From Rotaria sordida (lineage: Eukaryota > Rotifera > Eurotatoria > Philodinida > Philodinidae): a stretch of DNA of 64,000 nucleotides. Below, piece after piece: positions 13,687 to 26,011 of the stretch. Location of the stretch: assembly GCA_905250125.1 (NCBI GenBank), contig CAJNOL010001263.1, forward strand, positions 1 to 64,000, read 5' to 3'. Within the stretch, counting starts at the first letter, position 1; each line of letters starts with the position of its first letter. Below the pieces are notes generated by a model. It made no database searches, had not been told where the DNA came from, and worked only from the letters and a program-made list of their open reading frames with translations. The position numbers were made by a program, and so were the translations under genes.

Positions 13687-14439
13687 TGTAATGATTATAA
13701 GCTAATGAAAATATGCTTACAATTATTCAGAGTTTTATTTACATCTTATCTATATTTTACCTTAGTGATATCAGCTAGTGTTACTATATTTGATTCTGAA
13801 GGAAGTGAATTAGTTTGATGACATTTTTTCTAGAACATTCTGTTACATCATGATGACTTAGCAGATATAAAAACAAAAAAAGAGCGCATATGTTTCTTTA
13901 ATTTTATCTTTTTTTGACGATAAGATATCATCTCATAACATTACTTAGTATTGCTCTTCTTCATTATTATTTATAATTTAATAAAAAATAAAATTCAAAA
14001 TGATCTTCCGTACTTTTCATGATGAATTTCTTTTTCCAACTTGTATCCTACACTGTCAGATGGCAATCTCATTTCTTTTATTTTTATATATAAAGAACAG
14101 AAGACTAAAGTTGCTTATTCTTATCAAACGTTTAAATATCATTTTTTTTTCTTGGCTAGAATCTATGTTCTCCTGTTTTCATTCTTCTTATCTCTAAAAA
14201 ATATATCTGACAATGCTTGACTAATCTTATTCGAAATATTTAAATGAATGCATGGCTATATAATGTAGAATAAAAATATTTTGATTTTATATAATCAACA
14301 ATACGATTTTAGTCCATCAATCAGATCAACATTTGTGTTCACCGTTGAATATTGTTAAGTAAAAAATGATTTTAATCGGTTTTAATAACTTTTAGAATAT
14401 TATCATATGTATCAAAGTTATTCTAGATAAAGCAAAAAT
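13687..14439. other. Divergent intergenic region (shared 5' flank)
   Basis: It separates the protease (-) from the membrane protein (+). It is AT-rich; no convincing coding sequence or repeat. It probably contains both promoters, but I cannot name a specific element. Confidence 0.5.
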
Positions 14440-17400
14440 ATGATGGAAGAGATTCCTCTTGTTGATCCTGAGCCTAAAGAATCAACATTTCCAGAAAAAT
14501 CAGGACTTCGTCATGACTTGGTAGTATCCAAAGATGATCATTTAGAAAATCGGATAACTATCCCATCACGGATAATGGATCAAGGAAAGAGTGTATTTTC
14601 GCGACAGACATTGTATCTTAAATTAGCATCAGATGGCAATCAATCGGACGATTATGATCTTGGTAACTTCGTCCAGGAAAGTTCTTGTGAATATGCTCCA
14701 TCTCGTAACAAACAATGTCGTGCATGGTTATGCTATATCTTACCCCGATTGTTAATAGCATCACTGATTTTTCTAGCTGGATTTGGTTTTGCTCAGATAG
14801 TTTCCCGTCATTCTAGTAAGTGTTTAAATATTATATTATGTGCTGTCTATCCGTAAGGTGGATAGTAGTCTTTTATATGAACATAATAATCTTTTCCAAT
14901 CCAGAATTGTAACTAGTTAAGGTTCTTTATAAAGACACCATTCTACACTTGTCAGTCCACTCTGAACTGGTCAGCAGACTGATATAAGTCGTTTTTCATT
15001 TTTTTCTTTCTATAAAAGTGCAAAAAACAAACACCTGTTTATTAGTCATGTCTATCTATGAATCACTACAGTAACTGGGTAAAATTCTTATGTCGTTATT
15101 ACAGTGGAGTTGCGAAATATGACTGATAATGAATATTGAACTTGTCTTCTCATGATTCTAATCAACATACAATAGTTTTTTTAAAAATCTATTAATCGTC
15201 TACGACAGAGATATCAATATGTTTGTCATGATCTTTAATAGCCTAGTTACATCTTCTCTCTTTTGAAATCTATCCATGGGCAGAGAATTAATTCGGACAA
15301 TAAATTCTAGATTATTTTTGTAAACTGTGATAGATATGTTTAGAATTTTATACGAGATTGAAATAAAAATTTTTAATTCTATAATAAAACATAAATAACT
15401 TCCATTGTTAATATGAGTTAATTGTATTTTGAAGAGCATTTTATAAACTATGGATGTATTTAATAAATTGTTATTCTACATACGTAAAAATTTCAAAGTT
15501 GACTATATTTATTCTAGTTAATAGCAGGGCTGCCATATCTTAATTTTCAAATGGAGTGTACCAGATTTCAAATGGGGTACTCTTGGGGTACATTTTTTTA
15601 CAATGGGATACGCCATTGAGGTACAAAAATTTTTATTGAAATAGAAGGGTTAATGTGGAAACACTTAAAAGAAACTACTTTTCTATGAAACAACATAATA
15701 GTTAATTTTTCCCTTTTAGAAATCAATTTCATTGTTGTTTTTTTTAACACAATAAAATACTCTCAGTTTAATCATGACTTTTAGAAACAAATCTGAGTAC
15801 CATAAAAATAAACGATATAACATTTTTCATTAAGGCATAATAAATATTGAAATCAACTATAGTACTTTGGCGTCAAATTCAAGATGAAAACTTTGTTTTT
15901 CAATTTTGGTGTTTTTTACTTTTTCGTATTTTTCTATAAGCAAGAAACATAAAACAGTTACTGTAAATTGTGGGCATAGCTATAGAGAGACCACTACCAG
16001 CTAAAATTAACATTATTTCAAAGAGTAACAGCTGTTAATAAATATAAATAATTATTCCTATAATATACACGTTCGGACAAAAGTCTTTTCCTCTTTACCT
16101 TTTTATGATGTCATACTTTGATTCAAATTTATTGCCAAATAGAGATATAACATGAGAGTTTTATTTCAGTATGGTGTACAAATCATACAGTAATAAAACT
16201 CTCATGTTCCATCTCTACTCGGTAATAAATTTGAATTCAAGTATGGCAGCATAAACAAATAACGGGGAAAAGACTTTTGTCCGGAGATCTATGAATGTTG
16301 CTTATCTCATCTGGTTTTGTTTTATTCCTCGGGTAAGCGTTTATTATAGTTTTACAGTTCTAGAATATACTTATACAGCGTAGCTATTATTTGCCAACAG
16401 AAATTTATTTAATCATTCTAATTGGCTTAGTTATGAAAAAAATGAACCTTAGTTCTGACACTGGTGCTTGTAATCACAGCCATAGTGGTTTTTGCTTGGG
16501 CACTAATCGGAGATGGAAGGAGACAAAACAATGATTACACATGCTCGCTAATACTACGATATTTTAATTAGCCATTATCCTTTGTTAGAAGGATCTACAA
16601 ATAGTAGAATGAATGCAAATAAATAGGAAGTAGTAGACGAAAAAGAATACAATGAAGGCAAAGATGATGAGAGGAATACGGATGCATAATATAACATTGA
16701 ATAATCCGTTAATAAACAGAAACCTTTCAAATAATACTTCTGGACTTAGAGGCTATAGTGATTTTTAACCACTTAAGACATCATTTTTCCAGATAGTTCA
16801 GCCATAGTCTACATAGTATAAATACGTTTTAATACCTGATAAAACTTATGTCACACTTTTTTTGTACATATACTATTATTTATTCTCTTTATACAGTCAG
16901 TTTGATGACTTGCTAATATTATTATACTATTATATAGTTCCAAGTGTCTTCTAGCAAACATTTGAGTTTGGTTGTAAAACAGCAAAAATCATTGCGAGAG
17001 AAGGGACTAAAAGACAACCCCTCACCTTGCATTTGACGCCAAAGTACTATAATAATCATTGGTCGATTCTTCACCAGTATTGCATATTATGAATGTTTCT
17101 ACAGAGACATGACAAGTATTTAAAAAAAAAAACTATAATTCATTTCAATTCATAGACGAATTTATGACAGTAGAAATTCAAAAACTCAAATGTGGTATAA
17201 ACGGTGTACCCCGGGGATACAACTTTTGTTGGGGTGCAAAATGGGATACTGTACCCCACAATGGGGTACGTATGGCAGCCCTAGTCAATAGTGTATGTTT
17301 TTATGAGAAATATAATTTTTATTTCTCAAACATAAAGACATTAGAAGATTAATAGAATTTCAATAGTGAATAAATGTGAATGAATGGTTTTTTGTTTTCT

Positions 17401-19181
17401 ATAGAGTGCATATATTCCATATATTTTTCTTTTATTTTGGGATATGAAGACATTGAACGATAGATAGACGATTGTTAAAAACAAAGATACATCGGACTAT
17501 ATCTATGCCTTATAAGTATGATAGTCGATGTTTATAAACATCTATGAAGTTGCAAGTTAGATTTGTTGTCTAAATACTGTAATAAATACTGCATGATGCA
17601 TAACTATTTTTATTAAACTTTGAATGCAATTATGATGTTTCACACGGTTCTAATTCATGAACTATTGTCTAAATCAATTATTTTCATAGAACTAGTAATT
17701 GGTATGAGTAAAAAAATATGATTTAATATGCGAAGAAAATATTTAATTTGTACCATTCTGACTCTGGAAAAATTTCGTCGCATTTACATCCTGTTGATCC
17801 TATCTTTCAGATTTATCACCAATCAGAAAGTGTATAGATGATTTTTCCTCACATCTGCTCTTTAGATATCTCATTGAAAACCTTTTCAATGCATGTGTTT
17901 TTTTCCACATAATATCGATAAATTTTATTTTTCATTAAATAGGACAATCAACATCTGTACAATCAAAGTATGCATCGATGTGGATTAATAACAGCTCAAA
18001 ATATGGTCGCATCAACAGTTCAATCTCTAACTATTATTATCAAGCATTTGAAATCAACGTTGTTATATCATCAAATTATAGTTTCTCTATTGAAAGTAAC
18101 ATTAGCGCATGTAGTTATATCTACAACAACAGTTTCTATCCATTCGATCCTTCGTTAAATTTATTGTTACAAGTTGATAAAGGTGATCAAAATGGGCAAG
18201 TCAAGTTCATAGACTTTCTTCAACCATGGACAAAATATATTTTGGTTGTTACAACTTTGTCTTCGAATGAGATCGGCACATTTTCGATTGTTGTAGATGG
18301 CCCTACAACTGTTGGTCTTCGTGAAATTCGTAAGTAATGTATATTATGTGAAATATTTGGCATCTTAAGTTGCTGGAAGTTTCTAACAACGTTTGAACTT
18401 AGACTGACGATCTCAAAAATATAGAACTTACCGTAGTTGAATATAGTCAAAATAAACTTTAGAACTAAGAAAACCATTTTGTGATATTTATTGAGACATG
18501 TCAACTGCAGTGTAGTTGAGTGTATTTTGTAATCGAGAAAAAGCGTATTATCATATTCAAATATTTTGTACAAGAACTCTTCATACAATAAATCATCCTG
18601 TTCTAGACATACACTAGCTACATGAAAAATGTAATGTTTTAGAAAACAAAGAGAAATTTCTTTCAGTTGATAGTAAAATTTCATAGTATGATAATTCTAC
18701 TTTTATCCATCTGCTTAAATTTGATCATTGTGAGAATATTTATTTTTCATTAACGATAGTGATTCCATCGTTCTATCAAACGATCCATTCATCTGAATTA
18801 ACGGCATACAATCAAGTATACTGTCGTGATAGATGTTCAATGCCAGAATATCATTATGACTTCGACGAAGACTACTACTATGAAACCATCTTGGTGAATG
18901 TCAGTATGCCTGGGTATTTTACTATAATGAGCCAAAGTATCTTTGATACATATGGCTATATATACGAAAATAACTTTGATAAATCTAATACATCATTAAA
19001 TTTACTCATGGAAGATGATAACAGCGCTGAAAATGAACAGTTTAAACTAGCAATTTTTCTTCAACCTTCAACGATTTACGTGCTGATTGTTACCACTTTC
19101 TCTCCATATGTTTTGGGAAAATTCTCAGTTACAGCAAGTGGCTTTTCGTTTATAAATCTTACTCCCGTATCTTCTTATTAG
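14440..19181 (+). CDS. Single-pass membrane protein with two related extracellular modules, uncharacterised
   Basis: Exons 14440-14815, 17943-18329 and 18760-19181; introns both phase 1 with GTAAGT donors; 394 residues. The cytoplasmic N terminus (1-105) is acidic with a basic stretch RNKQCRAW just before one membrane segment (about 107-124, LLIASLIFLAGFGFA). Two homologous beta-rich modules follow, one per exon. Each has a Cys-containing start, a SLNLL...D core, an FLQP-(S/W)T-x-Y-x-L-x-VTT strand and a final G-x-FS-(I/V) strand. This repeated module recurs in bdelloid proteins I recall, without assigned function; it resembles bacterial PPC-type domains in pattern. Type II topology is inferred. 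The first intron is 3127 bp because of nested transposons; the frame is intact. Confidence 0.75.
15860..17049. mobile_element. Tc1/mariner-type element inserted in the hAT-like element
   Basis: Perfect 19-bp terminal inverted repeats TAGTACTTTGGCGTCAAAT (15860-15878 and reverse complement 17031-17049), flanked by TA on both sides (15858-15859, 17050-17051). 1190 bp; no intact transposase frame seen. Confidence 0.75.
16074..16283. mobile_element. Palindromic (foldback) MITE, innermost layer
   Basis: The two halves are near reverse complements over about 95 bp each, starting CGGACAAAAGTCTTTTCC and ending GACTTTTGTCCG. The centre is a short unpaired stretch around 16170. It lies inside the Tc1/mariner-type element. 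Confidence 0.72.
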
Positions 19182-19559
19182 TCAACTATTGCAAACAGTA
19201 AGAAATGAATGTGCACATGAATCACCAAACTTGATTAAAGTTGTGGATATGTCGTGATACCGCCGATCTAAGCTATAGTTTTTTAGAATAGGGCAACTTT
19301 CAATGATCAAAAACCATCTAAAATTGTATCAATGTATTATATTCAAGAATTTTTAGAAGTGTACTTTGAACGTGTTTTGTACATCGCTCTATGAATTCTC
19401 TTGAAATTCTAACCATGAATAAAAGTTCTAACTCTTCTTTTTTTTTCTTTTTTTTTTGTTTTACTACATAGCAACACTAGATTATGCTACCAATGTATAA
19501 TGTGATATTGACTACGAATAGGAAAAAACTTTGACGTCTTGTGCTCAATATACAGCATC

Positions 19560-19678
19560 AGTTTCGATCCGTCGGATTCTTCGATTAGTTTGCCGGTGTA
19601 CAAAGACGATGGAAGTGGTGACAGAGAATTCCATCTAACGATTACTCTTTAATCTGGACCTATATATATTTTAAATGT
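19560..19678 (+). pseudogene. Remnant of a third extracellular module
   Basis: About 40 codons reading SFDPSDSSISLP...DDGSGDREFHLTITL, stop, SGPIYILNV match the core of the modules encoded at 18.0-18.3 and 18.9-19.1 kb (SLNLL, DD, FLQP, YxLxV). One TAA interrupts it, and a TGTGGG-type hairpin starts where the next strand should be. No splice signals join it to the gene upstream. Confidence 0.55.
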
Positions 19679-19729
19679 GTGGGTATAGGTGTTAGCTATA
19701 CGAGGATCCACAACCACATCCATATCCTA
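19675..19729. repeat. TGTGGG-type inverted hairpin element
   Basis: Left arm ATGTGTGGGTATAGGTG, loop with GAGGATCC, right arm ACAACCACATCCATATCCTA. It abuts the module remnant. Confidence 0.65.
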
Positions 19730-20134
19730 TGTTATTTTTCAATATGATGAAATATTAATAGTATAAGTCTTAACATGTAAAATCTTTTGTCTGTAATATG
19801 AAGATATTGATGTGAGCTTGATTCGGTTTTTTTTAATGATTAGATATTTAATAAAACTTCATAAAATAATGCTCGAATTGTTAAACGTTGTGAATTATTA
19901 AAGCGGATGGAATATCTTTGATGTTATTGTGCAAATTATGTTTCAATAGTAAAATTTGAATTATTAATCGAATCAAACTACTATATAAAAACAAGAGTCT
20001 GGTACAACGACGGCGAATTTAATAGACAGACAGTAATCCATTTTTGGACATACATAACTGTTGTATACAAAATAAAGAAGAAAAATAACACACACGTCAG
20101 CAATCAACAAAATATCATCAATTCACAATAACTT

Positions 20135-20733
20135 ACTAATGTCCATTTCAGAGATAAGTGGTTGTGGGCATTTTTTGAATAACTTTTGATAGGAATGAGA
20201 TGGAGACCTGCAGTTTTCACCGTTGGAAAGAGCAGATGAAGACGCATGGAGCTATATATAGAAAGTTTTTCCTAACTACTTTTCTAACGGTACTAGTCAA
20301 GCGTTTTCAAAGAATTGCTTTGTTCTCCTACTTTAAAAAAGTGATTTTTCTATCAAAATACTACAAAAACTTACATTTTTCGATTGTTTTTTTGAAAGAA
20401 ATGATGTGGTAAATTGTGCTCCGATGGTTTTAATCTCTCACTGGTAGCAGTCACGAATAAAATCTTAGTATAGTTTTATAGCTCTTTTTCTGACGGTTCT
20501 AGTGCACTCCTGAAAATCAATAATTTAATATCGCAACCATGAGAAGCATGCTGTTTTTCTTGAAGTTTTATGTAATACCATTAGAAAAGTAGTTAGAAAA
20601 CTCTTTCTATATATGGCTCGATTCGTCTTCATCTACTCTTTCCAGCGGTGAAAATCTCAAGTTTCTATCTCATTCCTATCAAAAGTTATTCGAAAAATGC
20701 CCACGGCCACTTATCTCTGAAATGGACATTAGT
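20135..20733. mobile_element. Element with ~155-bp terminal inverted repeats
   Basis: The left end ACTAATGTCCATTTCAGAG continues through AATAACTTTTGATAGGAATG, TTTTCACCG and CTACTTTTCTAA. The right end (about 20578-20733) is its reverse complement with roughly 10% differences. The interior (about 20295-20575) is unrelated AT-rich DNA with no coding frame. The long inverted ends recall Mutator-like or foldback elements. No clear target duplication was found. A related single arm lies at 41417-41505. Confidence 0.72.
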
Positions 20734-20919
20734 GTATTTAATTGTTTATTACAAATATTCTATACATTAAGAGTATGTCAATAAAATGCTTGGTATCCTG
20801 GATCATTTCTAATGACTTAACAATAAAGAATGATGATCAACTGAGAAAAAGGACACCGCTGGATAAGATCACAAATCTGGCACTCCTTCAGATTCGGCGC
20901 AAATGTACACCATAAGGGA

Positions 20920-20972
20920 AGGTGTGGATGTGAGTATTTATGTGATAAGGATCCACACCAATACCCACACCT
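20920..20972. repeat. TGTGGG-type hairpin element, diverged
   Basis: Left arm AGGTGTGGATGTGAGTATT, loop with AAGGATCC, right arm ACACCAATACCCACACCT. Confidence 0.65.
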
Positions 20973-22078
20973 CTTCTCTTCAGCAAAAGCGAGACGATTC
21001 GTAATATTTTGGTATAAAATAAGCATGTTATGAAAGGAAGCATACTGATATTCTGATTTTTAACATGAAATAGAAATTCAAATTCGATGTAACGAATGAT
21101 CTGATCGAAGCTGGAAAGAGATTCTTGCTTCATTCTACAGTTCACTTTACCGCGCAGAAATCACCAGTGATCATATATCTGTACTCTAAAAACATTGGTT
21201 TAGTAGCGAACTTGTTTTAGGCTTGGTACTAAGCTTATTTTTTAGAGTGTAACTTTCTTCTCACATAAGAGATATTATTTTTCTTATATTTAACAATATC
21301 ATTTATTCACTGAAGAATATCCTAGTTTTATGCAAACAATGAATTTCATATTATTCGATACTTCTACAATGAAGTGATTAAAAACACGAAATTGAAATTC
21401 ATATACATCTCAATTATATTATTCTGGAGAGTTGTCCTACGTGTGCTGCATTTCTGCAAGGCCTCGATCGTTTCTTTTTTTTATATGCTTCGATGCAGAT
21501 TTTATCAAGCTATCGAACCTTACAGTTATTGCTCGACTCACTTCATATCTTGGTCGAAAGACTAAGTAAATTGCAAGAAGTAACACAAAACTGTATTATC
21601 TACAGGCACTCCAGAGAAAGGAGGAGGCTGTTAAGCGATGAAATCGGCCGTCTCAGATTCAAGTTTCTTTTTTTTCAGAATAGTCGATTAAGATGTAAAA
21701 CGTTGATTAGCGCTTAAATTACAACGTTTGCACAAGTTCTGATGACGTGCAACTGAATTGAAATTTGATATTACCTATTTTCTAAAATGTCGTATTATAG
21801 AGTATTCATATGCAACTTTTTTCTTATACTTGCAATGTCTTTTCATTTGAGTTGTATGTTAAATGAAAGTCCATTCTTTGCGCTTTCAGAAGTGATAAAA
21901 TAACAGCGGAATATTTTCTTCTTTCATGCTTTTCTGTGGATCATTTTGAGTATTTAACTGCACAGTCAGAAGAGTACTCACAACAAAACCCAATTCCATG
22001 GCACTGTGAGAATGCAGGTCCAAATTTCATTAGGTACCATTCAATAATTCTTTTAAAGTTCTACAAGGTAGTATAGTC

Positions 22079-22134
22079 AGGATGTGAGTGTGGGTGTCTA
22101 TTCTTCATTTAACTAACACTCACACCCACATCCT
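22079..22134. repeat. TGTGGG-type inverted hairpin element
   Basis: Compact and clean: AGGATGTGAGTGTGGGTGT (22079-22097), an 18-nt loop with CTATTCTTCATTT, then ACACTCACACCCACATCCT. It marks the likely family ends, AGGATGTG and CACATCCT. Confidence 0.82.
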
Positions 22135-22569
22135 CCGACTATGATCAATTTCCTTAGCTTACGCTACACGATCTTTTACTCTAAGCTATATAATGGTTGT
22201 GTTATCTTTCTTTACTATGAAATACTTTCGGAAACAAAGTATGAGTCGATAAACAATAAAAAAAAAAGGTGAAGTCTTTTGTGCAAGTATGTCAACATGA
22301 TAGTTCTTGGTTTGCAAAAAGTTACTCTTTCTGATTAATTTCCGATTTCGAAAAAAAATTCTGATTTTTTTTCTGATTTTGAAGACAAGAATTTTTATTT
22401 TTTAAGTTTTTCATCGAGCAATCCTGGTGAAAATACCAGAAGCGATTCTTTTCTTCATTCTTTACAGAAACAACAAGCAAAACGTGCATGTGTGATTCAG
22501 ACGGAAGAAAAAAAAATAGAGTTACTATCTAATTCACAAATAAATAAACAATTCTGAAAAAGTAAAATT

Positions 22570-22665
22570 TCAATGGGCAAAAACTTACTAATAAAAATTA
22601 AAATGGGCAAATCTTCAAATGAAATGGGCAATTGCCCATTTGCTCCTCCCTTGGCTACGCCGCTG
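22570..22665. mobile_element. hAT-like transposon terminus (one end)
   Basis: The right edge reads, on the minus strand, CAGCGGCGTAGCCAAGGGAG, a sequence form common at hAT ends. It is preceded by three AATGGGCAA boxes (about 22573, 22602, 22624) and the palindrome GGGCAATTGCCC. The other end was not found, so this is a fragment or a diverged copy. Confidence 0.5.
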
Positions 22666-23623
22666 TATATGACCGGTATTTGCTATCTATATTTCTAGCT
22701 TCTTTATAAGATTTATTCAATACAAAGTAAGGCATATCACAGAGTAGAGCAAAAGACACTTTACATTGGGCATCAAAAAAAGAAAATATCCAAAGTACCG
22801 GTCTTTTTTTTCAAAATAGACAAAATTTTGTTAAGTCATTTTTTCACACTGTGAGCAAGGCTATTTTTTAATACATGAATAGTTAGTTTTTATTTACAAG
22901 AAGAATCCCAAATTTCATTGATGATTAGTAATGACTACCTAATACGTGCAATCTCAGCACTGGATATTCTTATATGTATGTGTAACGCAATGTTGGTGAC
23001 AGTATGCAACGGAACGAAGTCAACAATTGTTGCAACTTAACTGACAAAAATAACTGATCATTTATGTATCAAAAGCTACCTTTGTTTTCAGCGTAGAAAA
23101 TTTTACATGGTAAGGTTTAGCATAGATTGGAAACAAAAAACTGACATTTTGAATATCTTTTTTGGTGTCAAGTGTAAAGCATATTTCGTTTTACTCCGTG
23201 ATCTACTTTGTATTGTATAGACCTTATAACGAAGCTAAAACTATTGAAAATAAATACCGCCCATGTATTATACATCATCCAATAATGTGCGCCAATTATG
23301 TAGAACAAGTGTAATGATCGAGCAGTAGCAGCGTATTTTTTTGTTACTACTTTTGCATTTGACATCAAGATTTTTTTTCTTTTCTATCATTAACTACATA
23401 TAAAATAGAAACAGGACCATTTATACAATGTTGTGTATTGCCGTAATATAGGCATAACTATTCAAGCACGTGTGATGTGTCACTTCCTCGAAAGAATTTT
23501 TTAGTTTTTTTCTGTTTGACAGTAATTTTATTGCTCATAGAACTATAAGACAAATTGATAATGAATAAATTTCGGGAATATTTAATATTCATGTTCATTT
23601 TGGTAGATACAAAAACTTTCATA

Positions 23624-25587
23624 TCACAACGAGTAGCGTACGTCGGGATGCTAAAGATAATCAGAAAGGAAACGTTGTAAAATAAAAAATCAAATATGAA
23701 CCTACTCGATCGCAAGGTTCTTTGATAGTAGCTTCACGTGTATATTCTTCAGGTGATAAATTTGTTCGCCGGTTATTTTCTTTCATTAAACAAATCAATA
23801 AAATAATGGTAGCAGCCATACTAACAGCTATCAATCCACTACAAATTGCGTGCCCGCGTCGATACGTCGGCTTATCAACGTCTCTATAAATCTACGAAGA
23901 AAAAAACATTATTAATACTGTTTAAAGGCATTATAATGTTGCAAATGGACTTCATAGGTTATTCTATAAGCTTTCACAAACAGTTGTCTTACTAGAGGCA
24001 TGCAGATGCCACCAATTTGACCGATACCCATCACGAAACTTATTGCCATTGATCTCTTTGTATGACCACCGATGTTATTTGTCAACCAAGAGAGTGGTAG
24101 AGATAGCGCAGATAATACACCACAACAACTAACAGTGCTGCTGATACACATGACTACTTTGCCTTGATTGGACAGAGTGAACATTAGGATGAATCCTAGT
24201 AGTGCGATTGATAAACAGAATAAGAGATGATAGCCATGTTCATTTCGATGTGACGATGAATAGCCAACCAGAAGAGCACAAACACATGCAACAGCATAAG
24301 GCAGTGTCGTCATTAAGTGTGTTTCAGTTTTGGTATAACCCGTAGTTTCGAATAGAGTTGGAAGGAGCGTTATCAGGGATTTGAGAGCGGCCAAAATGCC
24401 ACCAGCAATCATACTGTACAAATAGATTTGCCAATCAATAAAAACATAGCGTACTTGCCGCCATGAAATTCGAGTTTTTGGTATAGGTTCACTGTCGGCG
24501 ACACCGGTGTCATCTCGAAGAAGATTTGTCAATAGTTGTTTCTCTATATTACTCAACCCTTAATTTTCAAAAAGTATCTTGAATATTTTCTATTCTTCTT
24601 TAAACTCTTACACTGAACAGCATTTGGTATTTTGTCAAGAAGCACATAGACAAGAACGCCGAGAGGGATGATCGGTAAACCTTCGAGTAAAAATGTCCAT
24701 TGCCAACTATTCAGACCACCGATGCCTTGCATGTGCGAGATACCATAAGTCTAGAATAATGACAATAGTAGATTCTAAAACGTCAAAATAGATGATCTAT
24801 TATGAGATCGATGAATACGCACCAGAATACCATCGATACCACCAGCAGCCGGAACGGCTGCACACAGTATAGCCATTCTCATAGTTTGCTCTTTTTTACA
24901 GTACCAAAGAGAGAAATAAGTGATGATACCCGCAAAATAGCCCGCTTCAGCCACACCCTTCAGTGACAGTATGAAATGTTTTATTATCAATTGAAATCCA
25001 ATTAACTTACCAGAAAAAAGCGGACAATGATCAGTTGTCGAGCATTAGTTACAAAAGCCATACCGATCGTAATGCTACCCGATATAAGCATACTTAATGC
25101 CAGATAACAAGTCGGACCGATGAAGCGCATAAGAATATTGCTAGGAATAACGAAAAGAAGCTAGAATAAAAGATGAATTAGAACACTTGGAAAATCAATA
25201 ATGTCATTTTCTTACACGGGCAATGTCAAAGACTGAAATAACCCAACTACTCTCTGAGTCTGTCATATGTAGATCAGTTTGAATGCCCATCAGTTTAGTG
25301 TGACCTATGAGAATATCACCAATGACGAATGATTCAAGTCAAAAATACATACCAAAGCTCACTCTATTGATGAATGAGCTGATTTCCAGGAGAACCAAGA
25401 AAGGAATTAGTCTTCGATCAAGTTTTCGAACCAGACGACGAATAGCATTGGCGTAGTATCGTTTCTCATCATTTTCATTGATGATAGAGCTGTTTTCGTT
25501 CGTTATCAGACCTGTCACCAGTGGTTGTATTCGAATCAATACTACAGGTGCACTCATTGCCAGTGATGTAGATTTTCTTTTAAACAA
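23624..25587 (-). CDS. MFS transporter, anion:cation symporter (ACS) family, fungal Dal5/Tna1-like
   Basis: Eight exons, transcription order: 25353-25587, 25216-25304, 25011-25160, 24823-24957, 24612-24750, 23993-24558, 23706-23891, 23624-23650. Introns are about 45-101 bp, GT-AG, with phases agreeing throughout; 508 residues. The N-terminal signature DRRLIPFLVLLEISSFINRVSFG before TM1 is the ACS form. RFFLGVAEAGYFAG in TM4 and the GIGQIGGICMPL segment near TM10-11 are also typical. The protein ends YRRGH...LSPEEYTRE...HPDVRYSL. About twelve hydrophobic segments. Fungal relatives import allantoate, nicotinate, vitamins or organic anions; the substrate here cannot be read. Such permeases are mainly fungal, so an acquired gene is likely. 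The last coding exon is only 27 bp, recognised by the conserved HPD(F/V)RY ending. Confidence 0.9.
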
Positions 25588-25907
25588 GTATTACCATGCA
25601 CTTTTGCAACCAATTTTCCAATCGAACATCGCCTTTTTTTTACGAATAGATTTCTTTCTCTTCCTTTATTCTCTCTACTTGGAGGTGGGTAATGTGCTGA
25701 GCAGCTACAACGACCAAATCTTCGTTCGCTTGTTCGTTAGTGTGTTCTCTTCACAGAACGAAAGAAAAAATATATATAATATATATATACCAATGCCAGC
25801 TCGTGCGGAGTTGTGCAGCACACGTTACGCTGGTGCGAGATCGGTGCGCGTACTAAGTGTGACAAATCAGCATAGTAGTTTAAAGTCCAACCAATTCATG
25901 TAAATAA

Positions 25908-26011
25908 AGGGTGTAAGGGGGTGTGGGTGTGGTGTGGCTGTGGGCGTGGCTGTGACTGTGACTGTTGATGACGAGAAAATCCATACTCACACCCACACCC
26001 ACGTCCATCCT
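25908..26011. repeat. TGTGGG-type hairpin element, longest copy
   Basis: Left arm from GGGTGTAAGGGGGTGTGGGT through GTGACTGTGACTG; loop TGATGACGAGAAAATCC; right arm ACTCACACCCACACCCACG. It is about 320 bp upstream of the MFS start. Confidence 0.8.

Larger units (their letters stand above)
15525..17283. mobile_element. hAT-like non-autonomous transposon (outer layer of a nest)
   Basis: The termini are inverted, CAGGGCTGCCATA at 15525 and TATGGCAGCCCTA ending 17283. Flanking 8-bp target duplications GTTAATAG (15517-15524) and GTCAATAG (17284-17291) match at 7 of 8. Subterminal regions carry several GGGGTAC/GTACCCC boxes. No transposase frame is visible. It sits in intron 1 of the membrane protein gene and has itself been invaded at 15860. 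Confidence 0.75.
19730..23623. other. Intergenic, repeat-rich
   Basis: It holds the long-inverted-repeat element 20135-20733, hairpins at 20920 and 22079, and a hAT-like terminus near 22.6 kb (listed separately). No exon-like sequence recognised. Confidence 0.55.
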
